A stretch of DNA of 64,000 bases from Bryobacteraceae bacterium (GTDB lineage: Bacteria; Acidobacteriota; Terriglobia; Bryobacterales; Bryobacteraceae). This document shows positions 25,054 through 32,572 of this stretch, in pieces. The stretch spans positions 1 through 64,000 of the forward strand of contig JARKOC010000228.1 of assembly GCA_029975915.1 (NCBI GenBank), written 5' to 3'. Within the stretch, counting starts at the first letter, position 1; every line of letters starts with the position of its first letter. The notes below the pieces were generated by a model that was not told the origin of the DNA, made no database searches, and was given only the letters and a program-made list of their open reading frames with translations. The translations under genes were made by a program, and so were the position numbers.

Positions 25054-26847
25054 TTCTAGACAGAACGCTTCGGCCAGGCGGGCCGCCATGGCTTTGCCTG
25101 CCACCGCCGCGAGTTGCTCCGCCGACGCTTCCTTCACGCGGCTCAGACTTCCGAAGTGCTTGAGCAGTTTCTCCACTGTCTTCGGGCCTATGCCGGGGAT
25201 GGCGGACAACTCTGAGGTCAGAGTCCGGGCGTTGCGGCGGCTCCGGTGAAAGGTGACAGCGAAACGGTGCGCCTCATCGCGGATCTGTTGAACCAGATGC
25301 AACACGGGCGACATCCGGTCGATCAAGACAGGTTCTTCCTCGTGGCCATAGACGTACAAAATATCTTCCTTTTTGGCGATAGAAGCCAGGGGTTGATTCA
25401 GGATTCCGAGCGATTCCAGCGCAGCGGCGGCTGAATGAAGCTGGCCCAGGCCGCCGTCGATCAAGACCAGCGATGGCATGGCCGCGCCTTCGGCCTGGAC
25501 ACGGCTGTAGCGCCGCGTGACAACCTCGGCCATTGAAGCGAAGTCGTCGTTGCCTGCGACCGTCTTGATGATGAACTTGCGATAATCCGACTTCTTCATC
25601 CGGCCGTCTTCCCACACCACCATGCTGGCGACCTGGTCGGTGCCCTGGGTGTGCGAGATGTCGAAACACTCAATGCGGCGCGGCGGATCATCGAGCCCAA
25701 GCGCGTCGGCCAGCGCCTCGGCCGTGGCCTTCGACGAGGGTTTCATGACGCGAAACCGCTGCTCGAAGCTGTGGCGGGCGTTCGAGCCAACCAGCGCCAG
25801 CAGCGCCCGCTTCTGCCCACGCTGGGGGGTGTGGATTTCGACCTTCCGGCCACGCTTCTCCGAGAGGAGTTCGGCCAGCGCGTCCTGGTCCTCCAGCTCG
25901 ACCGGAACGTGAATGGTGGACGGCACGGGCTGGCCGGCGCCATAAAGCTGCATCAGCAGCGTGGTGAAGAACTCATCCGGCGAGAACTCATCGAGGTCCT
26001 CCCAAAACATCTCCCGGCGGTCAACGATTTTACCGTGCCTCAAATGAAAGAGATTGACGGCCACCAAAGGCGGTTCGGCGTGAAAGGAGAAGATGTCGGC
26101 ATCGTCGTTGGACGCCGACGCCATTTTCTGCTTTTCTTCGACCTCCTCGACGGTCCGCAACAGATCCCGGAGCGCCGCCGCACGTTCGAATTCCATGGCC
26201 TCGGCGGCGGCCGACATCCGGCGTTCGAGGTCTGCGGCGAGGTCGCGGTGGCGGCCTTCGAGAAACAACTTCAAGTCGTGGACGCTCGCCTGATATGTGG
26301 CCTGGTCAGTCAGCCCGGCGACGCAGGGGCCCATGCAGCGGCCAATGTGGTATTCGAGGCAGGGGTGGGTGTGATTGCGCGAGAAATCGACCTTGCAGGA
26401 CGGGATGCGGAACGAACGGTGCACCAAACGAACGATGCGGTGGGCGAGGTTGCCGGGGAAGTACGGCCCAAAGTAGCTGGCTCCGTCCTTGCGCAGGCGC
26501 CGGGTGACATAGACGCGTGGCCAGGTTTCGTTGGTTAGCTTGATGTAAGGGTAGGTTTTGTCGTCGCGCAGCAGGACGTTGTAGCGCGGCTTGTATTGCT
26601 TGATGAGGTTGTTCTCGAGCGCCAGGGCCTCTTTCTCGTTGTCCAGCAAGATGTAGTCGATGACGGCGGCGGCGTGGATCAGGCTGGAAGTCTTGCGCTC
26701 GGCCAGGCGCTCGTCGCTGAAGTAGCTGCGGACGCGGTTTCGCAGGTTCTTCGCCTTGCCGACATAAAGAACCGTGCCCGCGGCATCCTTATAGAGGTAG
26801 ACGCCGGGACCGGATGGCAGTTGTAAGGCTCGCTCGCGAAGGTCCAT
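25012..26847 (-). CDS. uvrC: Excinuclease ABC subunit C
   Basis: The 611-residue enzyme makes both incisions in UvrABC nucleotide excision repair. The N-terminal GIY-YIG domain (residues 10-90) shows PSGPGVYLYKDAAGTVLYVGKAKNLRNRV; a Cys-rich segment with CLEYHIGRCMGPCVA follows, as in many UvrCs. A UVR helical motif (ERRMSAAAEAMEFERAAALRDLL) contacts UvrB. The RNase H-like nuclease has ECFDISHTQGT and LVLIDGGLGQL, and a C-terminal double helix-hairpin-helix has IPGIGPKTVEKLLKHFG. ATG 26847 gives the normal family start MDLRERALQLP; an upstream ATG at 26880 would overlap the divergent gene. The gene overlaps its convergent neighbour by 42 bp. Confidence 0.97.
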   Translation of the reverse strand: MDLRERALQLPSGPGVYLYKDAAGTVLYVGKAKNLRNRVRSYFSDERLAERKTSSLIHAAAVIDYILLDNEKEALALENNLIKQYKPRYNVLLRDDKTYPYIKLTNETWPRVYVTRRLRKDGASYFGPYFPGNLAHRIVRLVHRSFRIPSCKVDFSRNHTHPCLEYHIGRCMGPCVAGLTDQATYQASVHDLKLFLEGRHRDLAADLERRMSAAAEAMEFERAAALRDLLRTVEEVEEKQKMASASNDDADIFSFHAEPPLVAVNLFHLRHGKIVDRREMFWEDLDEFSPDEFFTTLLMQLYGAGQPVPSTIHVPVELEDQDALAELLSEKRGRKVEIHTPQRGQKRALLALVGSNARHSFEQRFRVMKPSSKATAEALADALGLDDPPRRIECFDISHTQGTDQVASMVVWEDGRMKKSDYRKFIIKTVAGNDDFASMAEVVTRRYSRVQAEGAAMPSLVLIDGGLGQLHSAAAALESLGILNQPLASIAKKEDILYVYGHEEEPVLIDRMSPVLHLVQQIRDEAHRFAVTFHRSRRNARTLTSELSAIPGIGPKTVEKLLKHFGSLSRVKEASAEQLAAVAGKAMAARLAEAFCLESVPDRQPVRQELR

Positions 26848-26873
26848 CTGGATCGAGGTCGTATACTTGAATT

Positions 26874-27275
26874 GTGGCACGGTGGACGCTCCGCATCCTG
26901 CTCATCGAGGTAATGCTTTGGCCAGGCTGGATCCTGGCGCAGCAGCCGCCTTCAGCCGCCGACTTGAAGGAAGAAGATGCCGGGGTAACGGTGGACAAGG
27001 AATATGCCTTCAACCCATTGCAGGCTGAGAAAGAGCTGAAAGTCGGTGATTACTACACCAAAAAGGGCAGCCACAAGGCCGCAGCAGGGCGCTATCTTGA
27101 AGCCGTCAAGTGGAATCCTACCTTAGTTGAAGGCTGGCGCAAGCTGGCATTATCGAGAGAGCGGATCAACGACCAAAAGGCCGCCGCTGAGGCCTGGAAA
27201 AAATACCTCGAGCTCGCCCCGGACGCCAAGGACGCCAAGCAAATCCGTAAGAAACTGGGCGGAGCGGCCAGCTAG
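26874..27275 (+). CDS. Small exported TPR protein (BamD-like N-terminus)
   Basis: The 133-residue product starts at GTG 26874 with a hydrophobic signal-like stretch (ILLIEVMLWPGWILAQ). The rest is about two TPR units: AEKELKVGDYYTKKGSHKAAAGRYLEAVKWNPTLVEGWRKLALSRE and QKAAAEAWKKYLELAPDAKDAKQIRKKL. The wording VGDYY-x-KKGS-x-KAA resembles BamD and other outer-membrane-assembly TPR proteins, but it is too short to be BamD itself and lacks an obvious lipobox. It probably acts in the periplasm as a scaffold. It is divergent from uvrC with 26 nt between starts. Confidence 0.8.
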   Translation: MARWTLRILLIEVMLWPGWILAQQPPSAADLKEEDAGVTVDKEYAFNPLQAEKELKVGDYYTKKGSHKAAAGRYLEAVKWNPTLVEGWRKLALSRERINDQKAAAEAWKKYLELAPDAKDAKQIRKKLGGAAS

Positions 27276-27355
27276 TAAGGGATTCCCCCCTTACGCGCCG
27301 TGCCGGGCCGGCAGAACCGGTGTTGCGCCGCTTGGCAAGACGTGGAGCGTAATGC

Positions 27356-27889
27356 TTAAGTGGTCTTGATCAGCTTCGCCATGGCCAGGCCGGCCAAGGC
27401 GAACGAGAGTGTCGTGTCGAGGATGGAGACCAGGGTGAAGTGGGCCGGGTATCCGAACCAGTTCCAGGCAGAGGCCTGGACGAATAGCGCCGCAAGCAGC
27501 CCGAGTGTGGCGGTGAAACAGACTTTGCGCCAATAGCTCAGTCCAGTGGCCTTGGACAGGAGCCAGGCAGCAAGAACACCGGCCAGCAAGTCGATCAAGA
27601 ACCCGATGGCCATAGCCTGCCCCATCGGCGGGCCAATCACCGGCCGGACTGCGGCAAAGACGGAGGGACCTTTCAGCGCCGCCGCGTTTGACATGTCCGT
27701 GTCTGGCGCCGGGTACGTGTAGATGCCCGCCTCGGGGATCTGTGACATGGCCTCGACAACGGCATGCTGGTTTGGAAACGCTTTGAGCGCCCCTTCATTC
27801 CACGGCAACACCATCCAGGAGATGGCGCTGTAGACAAAAAGTACTACTCCGCCGGCGATGCCAGCCAGCACGACTAAACGGCTCATCAT
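27356..27889 (-). CDS. Hypothetical four-helix membrane protein
   Basis: The 177-residue protein has four hydrophobic helices: one at the N-terminus (residues 5-27), two in the centre (about 92-112 and 122-145) and one at the C-terminus (about 153-172). A soluble loop after the first helix (30-85, VLPWNEGALKAFPNQHAVVEAM...GIYTYPAP) lies probably on the periplasmic side. I do not recognise a characterised family. The ribosome site AGGAGGGA precedes two consecutive ATG codons; the second (27886) has the better spacing. The gene stands alone between convergent and tandem neighbours and no function can be inferred. Confidence 0.75.
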   Translation of the reverse strand: MMSRLVVLAGIAGGVVLFVYSAISWMVLPWNEGALKAFPNQHAVVEAMSQIPEAGIYTYPAPDTDMSNAAALKGPSVFAAVRPVIGPPMGQAMAIGFLIDLLAGVLAAWLLSKATGLSYWRKVCFTATLGLLAALFVQASAWNWFGYPAHFTLVSILDTTLSFALAGLAMAKLIKTT

Positions 27890-27924
27890 TCCCTCCTGAG
27901 TTTCTGCCCGATACCCAGCTATGG

Positions 27925-28380
27925 CTATTTTTCGCGCCTGAGAATCAGGGTTTGGTCCTGCGGTCCGCCGCGCCCCTCGTAGTGGCGCTTTAATGTCAAC
28001 GATTTGCCGTCCGCTGACAGCGAGTAGCGGTCGGTCAGCACGATGGCATTGTCCCCGAAACTACCTTTGGTTACGAGTTCCAGCGTCTCGCCATCCCAAC
28101 GGGCGGCATAGCGCATGCGGTTGCCCAAAACCTCGTTTTCACCCTCGCCGCCAATCCGGTAGCGGGCCGTGCCGGATGTCTCCTGGGCGTCACCATAGGC
28201 GCGAATGGAGTGCATGACAAGATAGGGTTCGTGGTGTTCGATCCGGTCCACGGCCACCCGGGGCGGGGCTTGGCGGTCGAACTGGCTTTTCTCCACGTCG
28301 AGCCGCCACACCCCCGAAAAATCGGGCGGCGCGGCAAGGCCAAGAAGAGAGCTAAGGAAGAAAATGAACAGTCGCATCAT
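27925..28380 (-). CDS. Exported lipocalin-like small protein
   Basis: The 151-residue product has a signal peptide (LFIFFLSSLLGLAA) and a beta-rich body opening with PPDFSGVWRLDVEKSQFD. This GxW-type start is common in lipocalin-like or DUF-type proteins of acidobacteria, which then repeat strands with the form RYRIGGEGE and RWDGETLELVTKG. No enzymatic motif is visible; ligand binding in the periplasm is plausible but unproven. It overlaps the 3' end of the upstream VOC gene (28377-28380) by 4 bp as ATGA, so the two are translated from one message. The start used is ATG 28380; ATG 28377 follows directly. Confidence 0.75.
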   Translation of the reverse strand: MMRLFIFFLSSLLGLAAPPDFSGVWRLDVEKSQFDRQAPPRVAVDRIEHHEPYLVMHSIRAYGDAQETSGTARYRIGGEGENEVLGNRMRYAARWDGETLELVTKGSFGDNAIVLTDRYSLSADGKSLTLKRHYEGRGGPQDQTLILRREK

Positions 28381-28886
28381 TCGGACTTCGCTGCTTGCGA
28401 CGGTTCTCCAAGGGTGGCGCGGCGCCCTGCCTCAGCCATCTGTTCGACCGTCAGGTTCTCGATCCGCTGCGCGAGCGACCAATGGTGGCCGAACGGGTCG
28501 AGCAGCATTCCGTAGCGGTCGCCCCAGAAGGTGTTTTGCAGATCCATGCCGACGCGGCATCCTGCTTTGCGGGCACGCTCCCAGGCGGCATCGACGTTGG
28601 CGCAGTACATATGGATGGTGACCGGCGTGCCTTCGAGCGTTTCAGGGCCTACGACCCCCCATTGCGGGAACTCGTCGTTGAGCAGCAGTTTCGAATCGCC
28701 GATGCGAACGGCAGCGTGCATTACTTTGCCGTCCGGCGACCGGAGGACACCTTCGACTACAGCGCCGAAGGCGTTCGCGTAAAAATCCAGCGCTTCGTCG
28801 GCGTTTTTGACGACGATGTGCGGCGTCAGCGTGTGGAAACCCTCAGGGATGGGCGCGACTTGATCGTTCATGGCTTGCAGTTCCAC
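28377..28886 (-). CDS. VOC-superfamily glyoxalase/dioxygenase-like protein
   Basis: The 169-residue protein has the beta-alpha-beta-beta-beta VOC fold: TPHIVVKNADEALDFYANAFGA, HAAVRIGDSKLLLNDEFP, VTIHMYCANVDAAWERARKAGCRVGMDLQNTFWGDRYGMLLDPFGHHWSLA. The last part, with FWGDRYG...DP-x-GH-x-W, is typical of PhnB-like members. Some bind metal and act in glyoxalase- or antibiotic-resistance-type reactions; the substrate is unknown. The GTG start at 28886 is supported by AGGAG six nt upstream, whereas the later ATG (28871) lacks a ribosome site. It overlaps the next gene by 4 bp. Confidence 0.88.
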   Translation of the reverse strand: MELQAMNDQVAPIPEGFHTLTPHIVVKNADEALDFYANAFGAVVEGVLRSPDGKVMHAAVRIGDSKLLLNDEFPQWGVVGPETLEGTPVTIHMYCANVDAAWERARKAGCRVGMDLQNTFWGDRYGMLLDPFGHHWSLAQRIENLTVEQMAEAGRRATLGEPSQAAKSE

Positions 28887-28923
28887 AGCATACTCCTATT
28901 CATGACCGGTCTGTATGAGAACC

Positions 28924-29532
28924 TTAGTTTGCCAGATCCGGCAGGTCGAGCAGCACGCCGTTCTTGCCGGCATTGAATGCCTCTGTCCTGCCGAGCACGG
29001 CGCTCCGGCCAGCTGCTTCGTGAATGTGGCCGCAGAAGAAGTAGCGCGGTTGGACTTTGTCAATGAAAGCCGCCACGGAGGTGGAGCCGAGATGAATTCC
29101 TTGGCCTGCCTGATCGAGAGGCGTCGATTTGGGCGGGCAATGGCAAATCATCACGAGTGGATCGAATCCCGCGAACGCTTCCAGGCGGCGGGCGAGTTCA
29201 TTTTCGCTGTACTCCCCAGGAGTGTTGAACGGAGTGGGGTTGGAGTAACCTAAACCGGCGACGGTGTAGCCGCCAAACTGGCAACTGCGGCCGTGGAGAG
29301 GGTAAAGGCCGTGTGAGCCGCAGAGGGTCTCGACCTGGGATTCGCTTTCGTGATTGCCTGGCAGCACCCAAATGCGTCCGGCGCGTCTGGCCAGAATTTC
29401 GCCCATTTCTTCCAGCCCACGGGACCAGGTGCAGAGGTCGCCGGCGGCGAAATAGGCATCCGCTTCGATTTCCATGAGCCGGCGGAGCGCGGCCGCATCG
29501 CCGTGGATGTCGGAGAAGACCAGAAGTTTCAC
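28924..29532 (-). CDS. Metallophosphoesterase family protein
   Basis: The 202-residue protein has calcineurin-type ligands: LVFSDIHGDAAALRRL, FAAGDLCTWSRG, VLPGNHESESQVE, VMICHCPPKSTPLD and FFCGHIHEAAGRS. The single domain is soluble. It resembles the small YfcE-like or Rv0805-like phosphodiesterases, but the substrate is not evident. The start is GTG 29532 since the D-x-H motif lies only eight residues in. Third phosphoesterase of this window, not closely related in length to the two at 23180-25053. It diverges from the DUF2490 gene. Confidence 0.9.
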   Translation of the reverse strand: MKLLVFSDIHGDAAALRRLMEIEADAYFAAGDLCTWSRGLEEMGEILARRAGRIWVLPGNHESESQVETLCGSHGLYPLHGRSCQFGGYTVAGLGYSNPTPFNTPGEYSENELARRLEAFAGFDPLVMICHCPPKSTPLDQAGQGIHLGSTSVAAFIDKVQPRYFFCGHIHEAAGRSAVLGRTEAFNAGKNGVLLDLPDLAN

Positions 29533-29602
29533 GCTCCGATTATCGCGGATGGGAACGCCTTCAGTACAATGGAGCGCATTGGATTTGTTTCAGCCGGGTT
29601 AC

Positions 29603-30388
29603 ATGCGTCCATCGATCAGCGCCGGAGCCGCTTTGTTGCTGTTGGCGAGCGGTTTGTTCGCGCAGGGTGGAGGAATACCTTACGACAAGCACCAGCAGTG
29701 GTTTTTTTACAGCGCCGACCACGCGGTGAACTCTAAGTGGGGCCTGCATTTCGACGGCAGTTGGCGCCAGATGAACCATTCTCTCTGGAATCAGTGGAAC
29801 ATCCGGCCGGGTGTCAACTACCAGCTCAACCGCCGGGTTCAACTTTCCGCCGCTTACGCCTATTTCAATTCGCACCCTGAGGGGCTCGCCTCTGCGAACC
29901 GCTCGTTCCCGGAACACCGGCTGCAAGAGCAGGCATTGGTCAGCCAGTCACTTGGGATCCTCCCCGTCAGACACAGAGTGCGGTTCGACCAGAGATTCCT
30001 GGGCAGCGGATACTCGCGCTTGCGTGAACGTAACTGGCATCTGCAATACCGCCTGCGATACATGCTTCGGACAGAGGTCCCTCTGTTGAAAACAGAGGAC
30101 GAACGGCCAGCGGTCTATCTGGGCCTTTACGACGAGGTGTTCCTGCGCTTCAAAGACGCCGGCGCATCAACATTCGAACAAAACAGGCTCTATGCCGGTA
30201 TCGGAGTGCGCCCATCGAAGCGGTTCGGCATCGAGACAGGCGTCTTCAACCAGCGGTTCAAGCCTGTTGTTGGCGGGCGGCTGGAGAACAACTACGTGCT
30301 GGTGGTGACGGTGGCCAACCAGGTTCCGCTGAAGGAGTTGTTCCGGCGGCGGCCTAACGGAAACCGCAGCAGGCCCGCAAACGACTGA
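29603..30388 (+). CDS. DUF2490 outer-membrane beta-barrel-like protein
   Basis: The 261-residue product begins at ATG 29603 with a signal peptide (AGAALLLLASGLFAQ). The rest alternates aromatic and polar residues as in outer-membrane barrels: WGLHFDGSWRQMN, RRVQLSAAYAYFNSHP, RLRYMLRTEVPL, NNYVLVVTVANQV. The run FPEHRLQEQALVSQSLG followed by RHRVRFDQRFLG is the signature of DUF2490, whose function is not known. The gene starts 70 nt from the divergent phosphoesterase gene. An upstream in-frame ATG (29474) lies inside that neighbour and was rejected. Confidence 0.83.
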   Translation: MRPSISAGAALLLLASGLFAQGGGIPYDKHQQWFFYSADHAVNSKWGLHFDGSWRQMNHSLWNQWNIRPGVNYQLNRRVQLSAAYAYFNSHPEGLASANRSFPEHRLQEQALVSQSLGILPVRHRVRFDQRFLGSGYSRLRERNWHLQYRLRYMLRTEVPLLKTEDERPAVYLGLYDEVFLRFKDAGASTFEQNRLYAGIGVRPSKRFGIETGVFNQRFKPVVGGRLENNYVLVVTVANQVPLKELFRRRPNGNRSRPAND

Positions 30389-30444
30389 TTTGTAGCAGAA
30401 CTGGCTTGGCGGTCCGCTGAATGAGCTGGCTGTTCAAATGCCGG

Positions 30445-31212
30445 CTATTGTTTCTTCGGCGGCGCCGGTTTCGGTTGCTCGACTTCGTCGCCGTAGGTGA
30501 TGGTGACGTCGCTCTTAAACTGCTTGTAGTCCCTATAGGTCACCAGCATCTTGATGGGTAACGGGCCGCTTTCAAAAGGCAACGTGTCGTTGGCTGCCGT
30601 GTAGGTCGGGAACCAGTATTTGCCGTCGATCTGCTCGCGCCAAGTCTCAAACTTGGGGAAACGCTGTTTCTCGACACGCTTGCCGATGCCGATCGCCCGG
30701 CCGTATGTCTTCACGATCTGGAGGTCACGATCATCCACCCAGATCGTTCCGCCGAAGTACCGCTTGCCCTCGACCATCTTCTTCGGCTTCACGGCGAACA
30801 CGTAGGTGCCGATGTCGTCGATCTTCTCTCGGCCCAGGAAGCGCACTTTGTAGTCGGCGATGTCCTTTGTCGTAAGAACAAAGGGCTGGACGTTTCTCAG
30901 GTCCTGTTCGTCTTCTGGCGTCATTTGCAGGTTCTGCAGCGTGTTCATCGGCGCAAAAACGATACGTTCGGTCCGCTTGCCGTCGCTGGTGAAAATGATG
31001 TCGGCGACCGTCTCCATTTTGCCGACTACCTTGCCGCTCATGTCGAGTTCCTCGATCTTGTAGCGCTGGCGGTAGGTGTAGTTCTCACGCGCCCTGGCGA
31101 ACTCGGACTCCTTGGCGGCGAACTTTTGGATGATCGCCTCAATCTCCGTTTCGCTCATCTGCTGGCCCCAGGCCGCCGCGGCCAGCAGCAAGGCGATTGC
31201 CAATTTTGCCAT
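30445..31212 (-). CDS. Exported conserved protein, LolA/LppX-like beta-sheet type
   Basis: The 255-residue protein has a signal peptide (LAIALLLAAAAWGQ) and a series of beta strands with YKIEELDMSGKVVGKMETVADIIF, YVFAVKPKKMVEGKRYFGGTIWVDDRDLQIVKTYGRAIG and KYWFPTYTAANDTLPF. This pattern resembles outer membrane lipoprotein-sorting proteins (LolA/MucB-like), and I have seen it often in acidobacteria; no lipid-binding role is proven. The start ATG 31212 is supported by GAGAGGG seven to eight nt upstream; an upstream ATG at 31227 gives a 5-residue longer form. It follows the acyl-CoA dehydrogenase gene by 11 nt. Confidence 0.8.
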   Translation of the reverse strand: MAKLAIALLLAAAAWGQQMSETEIEAIIQKFAAKESEFARARENYTYRQRYKIEELDMSGKVVGKMETVADIIFTSDGKRTERIVFAPMNTLQNLQMTPEDEQDLRNVQPFVLTTKDIADYKVRFLGREKIDDIGTYVFAVKPKKMVEGKRYFGGTIWVDDRDLQIVKTYGRAIGIGKRVEKQRFPKFETWREQIDGKYWFPTYTAANDTLPFESGPLPIKMLVTYRDYKQFKSDVTITYGDEVEQPKPAPPKKQ

Positions 31213-31223
31213 CTTGGTCCCTC

Positions 31224-32393
31224 TCATCCCAGTATCTGCTTTGCAATCGTCAGCAGTTGCATATTCGACGTACCTTCATAGATGCGACCGATCTTTGAAT
31301 CGCGGTACATCTTTTCCACCGGATAGTCTTTCGTGAACCCGGCGCCGCCGAAGATTTCGACCGCGCGCGAGGCGACACTTTCGGCCACCTGCGAGGCCCA
31401 GTATTTCGCCATCGCCGCTTCTTTGACGAAGGGCGCACCGGTCTCCCGCAGCCTGGCAGCGTTATAAACCAATAGACGCGCCGTTTCGATATCGGTTGCC
31501 ATGCGCGCAAGGTCAAATTGAACGCCCTGGAAGTCGGCGATCCGGCGTCCGAACTGCTTGCGCTCCTTGGCGTACGCGGTCGCGGCGGAGAGTGCTCCGC
31601 GCGCCAAGCCGGTCATTTGCGCTCCAATGCCGATCCGGCCCTCGTTCAGCGTCTCGATGGCGATCTTGTAACCCTTGCCCGGCTCTCCGAGGATGTCCTG
31701 TTTCTTCACGCGCACTTCATCGAGCACCACTTCGCAGGTCGACGACGCCCGGATGCCGAGTTTGTCTTCCTTGCGGCCGATGGCGAGGCCGGCCGCGCCG
31801 CGCTCGACGGCGAAACAGGTGATCCCTTTGTAACCGGCCTCCGGATTGATATTGGCAAACACCAGGAACAGCCCGGCCTCCGCCGCATTGGTTATCCACA
31901 ACTTCCGGCCGGTGAGAACATAGGAGTCGCCATCCTCGACAGCTTTCGTTTGCAGAGCAAAAGCATCCGACCCGGCATTGGCCTCCGACAACGCGTAGGC
32001 GCCCACCATTCCCGTAGCCAATCGCGGCAGCCACCGCTGCTTTTGATCGTCTGTGCCCCACCGCATCAGAGCATTGTTGACCAGCGTGTTCTGGACATCG
32101 ACGATCACCGCCGCCGAAGCATCGACGGCCGCCAATTCTTCGATCACGATGAGCGCGTGAAAGAACGTCCCGCCCTGGCCGCCATACTGCTCCGGGATTT
32201 CGACGCCCATCAACCCTTGCTCGAACAACTGCTTCAGAAGGCCTTTGTCGAAAGCTCCGTCCTCATCCATGCGGCGGATCTTGGGCCCGATTTCGTTGCG
32301 GGCGAACTCGCTCACCATGTCCGCAAGCATCCGCTCTTCCTCGTCAAACGAAGTCAAAGCTCTCGCCAGTCCCAGTTTGGTCAGCTCGCCCAT
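31224..32393 (-). CDS. Acyl-CoA dehydrogenase
   Basis: The 389-residue enzyme belongs to the short/branched-chain acyl-CoA dehydrogenases. The N-terminal helical domain reads FDEEERMLADMVSEFARNEIGPK. The flavin/middle domain has ALSEANAGSDAFALQTKA, LTGRKLWITNA and NPEAGYKGITCFAVER. The C-terminal domain carries ERKQFGRRIADFQGVQF and the catalytic glutamate in IYEGTSNMQLL. It oxidises acyl-CoA to trans-2-enoyl-CoA with FAD and passes electrons to ETF. The chain-length preference cannot be read from the sequence. ATG 32393 was chosen; the far longer in-frame reading frame upstream covers a divergent gene. It is followed by the LolA-like gene. Confidence 0.95.
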   Translation of the reverse strand: MGELTKLGLARALTSFDEEERMLADMVSEFARNEIGPKIRRMDEDGAFDKGLLKQLFEQGLMGVEIPEQYGGQGGTFFHALIVIEELAAVDASAAVIVDVQNTLVNNALMRWGTDDQKQRWLPRLATGMVGAYALSEANAGSDAFALQTKAVEDGDSYVLTGRKLWITNAAEAGLFLVFANINPEAGYKGITCFAVERGAAGLAIGRKEDKLGIRASSTCEVVLDEVRVKKQDILGEPGKGYKIAIETLNEGRIGIGAQMTGLARGALSAATAYAKERKQFGRRIADFQGVQFDLARMATDIETARLLVYNAARLRETGAPFVKEAAMAKYWASQVAESVASRAVEIFGGAGFTKDYPVEKMYRDSKIGRIYEGTSNMQLLTIAKQILG

Positions 32394-32407
32394 GCCATGA
32401 TTAAACC

Positions 32408-32572
32408 ATGGCCGATTGGACGAAAGCCGCCGAGTCACGCGGCATTGAACTGAACGAGACGCAGCAGGAGCGGCTTGAGGCGATGGAGAAGTCGATATCT
32501 CTCCTGGCTGCCATGGTGGATTGGAAAGAAGAGCCATGCCAGGTCTTCCGAGTGCAGGAGGACCCGCAGTGA
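32408..32572 (+). CDS. Small AtzG/GatC-like amidase partner (54 aa)
   Basis: This 54-codon frame starts at ATG 32408 and ends at TGA 32572, overlapping the following amidase GTG as GTGA. Its sequence is mostly one or two helices (ADWTKAAESRGIELNETQQERLEAMEKS...) followed by EEPCQVFRV. It resembles the DUF4089/AtzG proteins, tiny GatC-like partners of AtzE amidases that end in EP-x-x-VFR and wrap around the amidase. It is below common size limits for gene calling. The amidase begins in direct translational coupling, and the acyl-CoA dehydrogenase is divergent 14 nt away. The AtzG assignment is by pattern. Confidence 0.7.
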   Translation: MADWTKAAESRGIELNETQQERLEAMEKSISLLAAMVDWKEEPCQVFRVQEDPQ

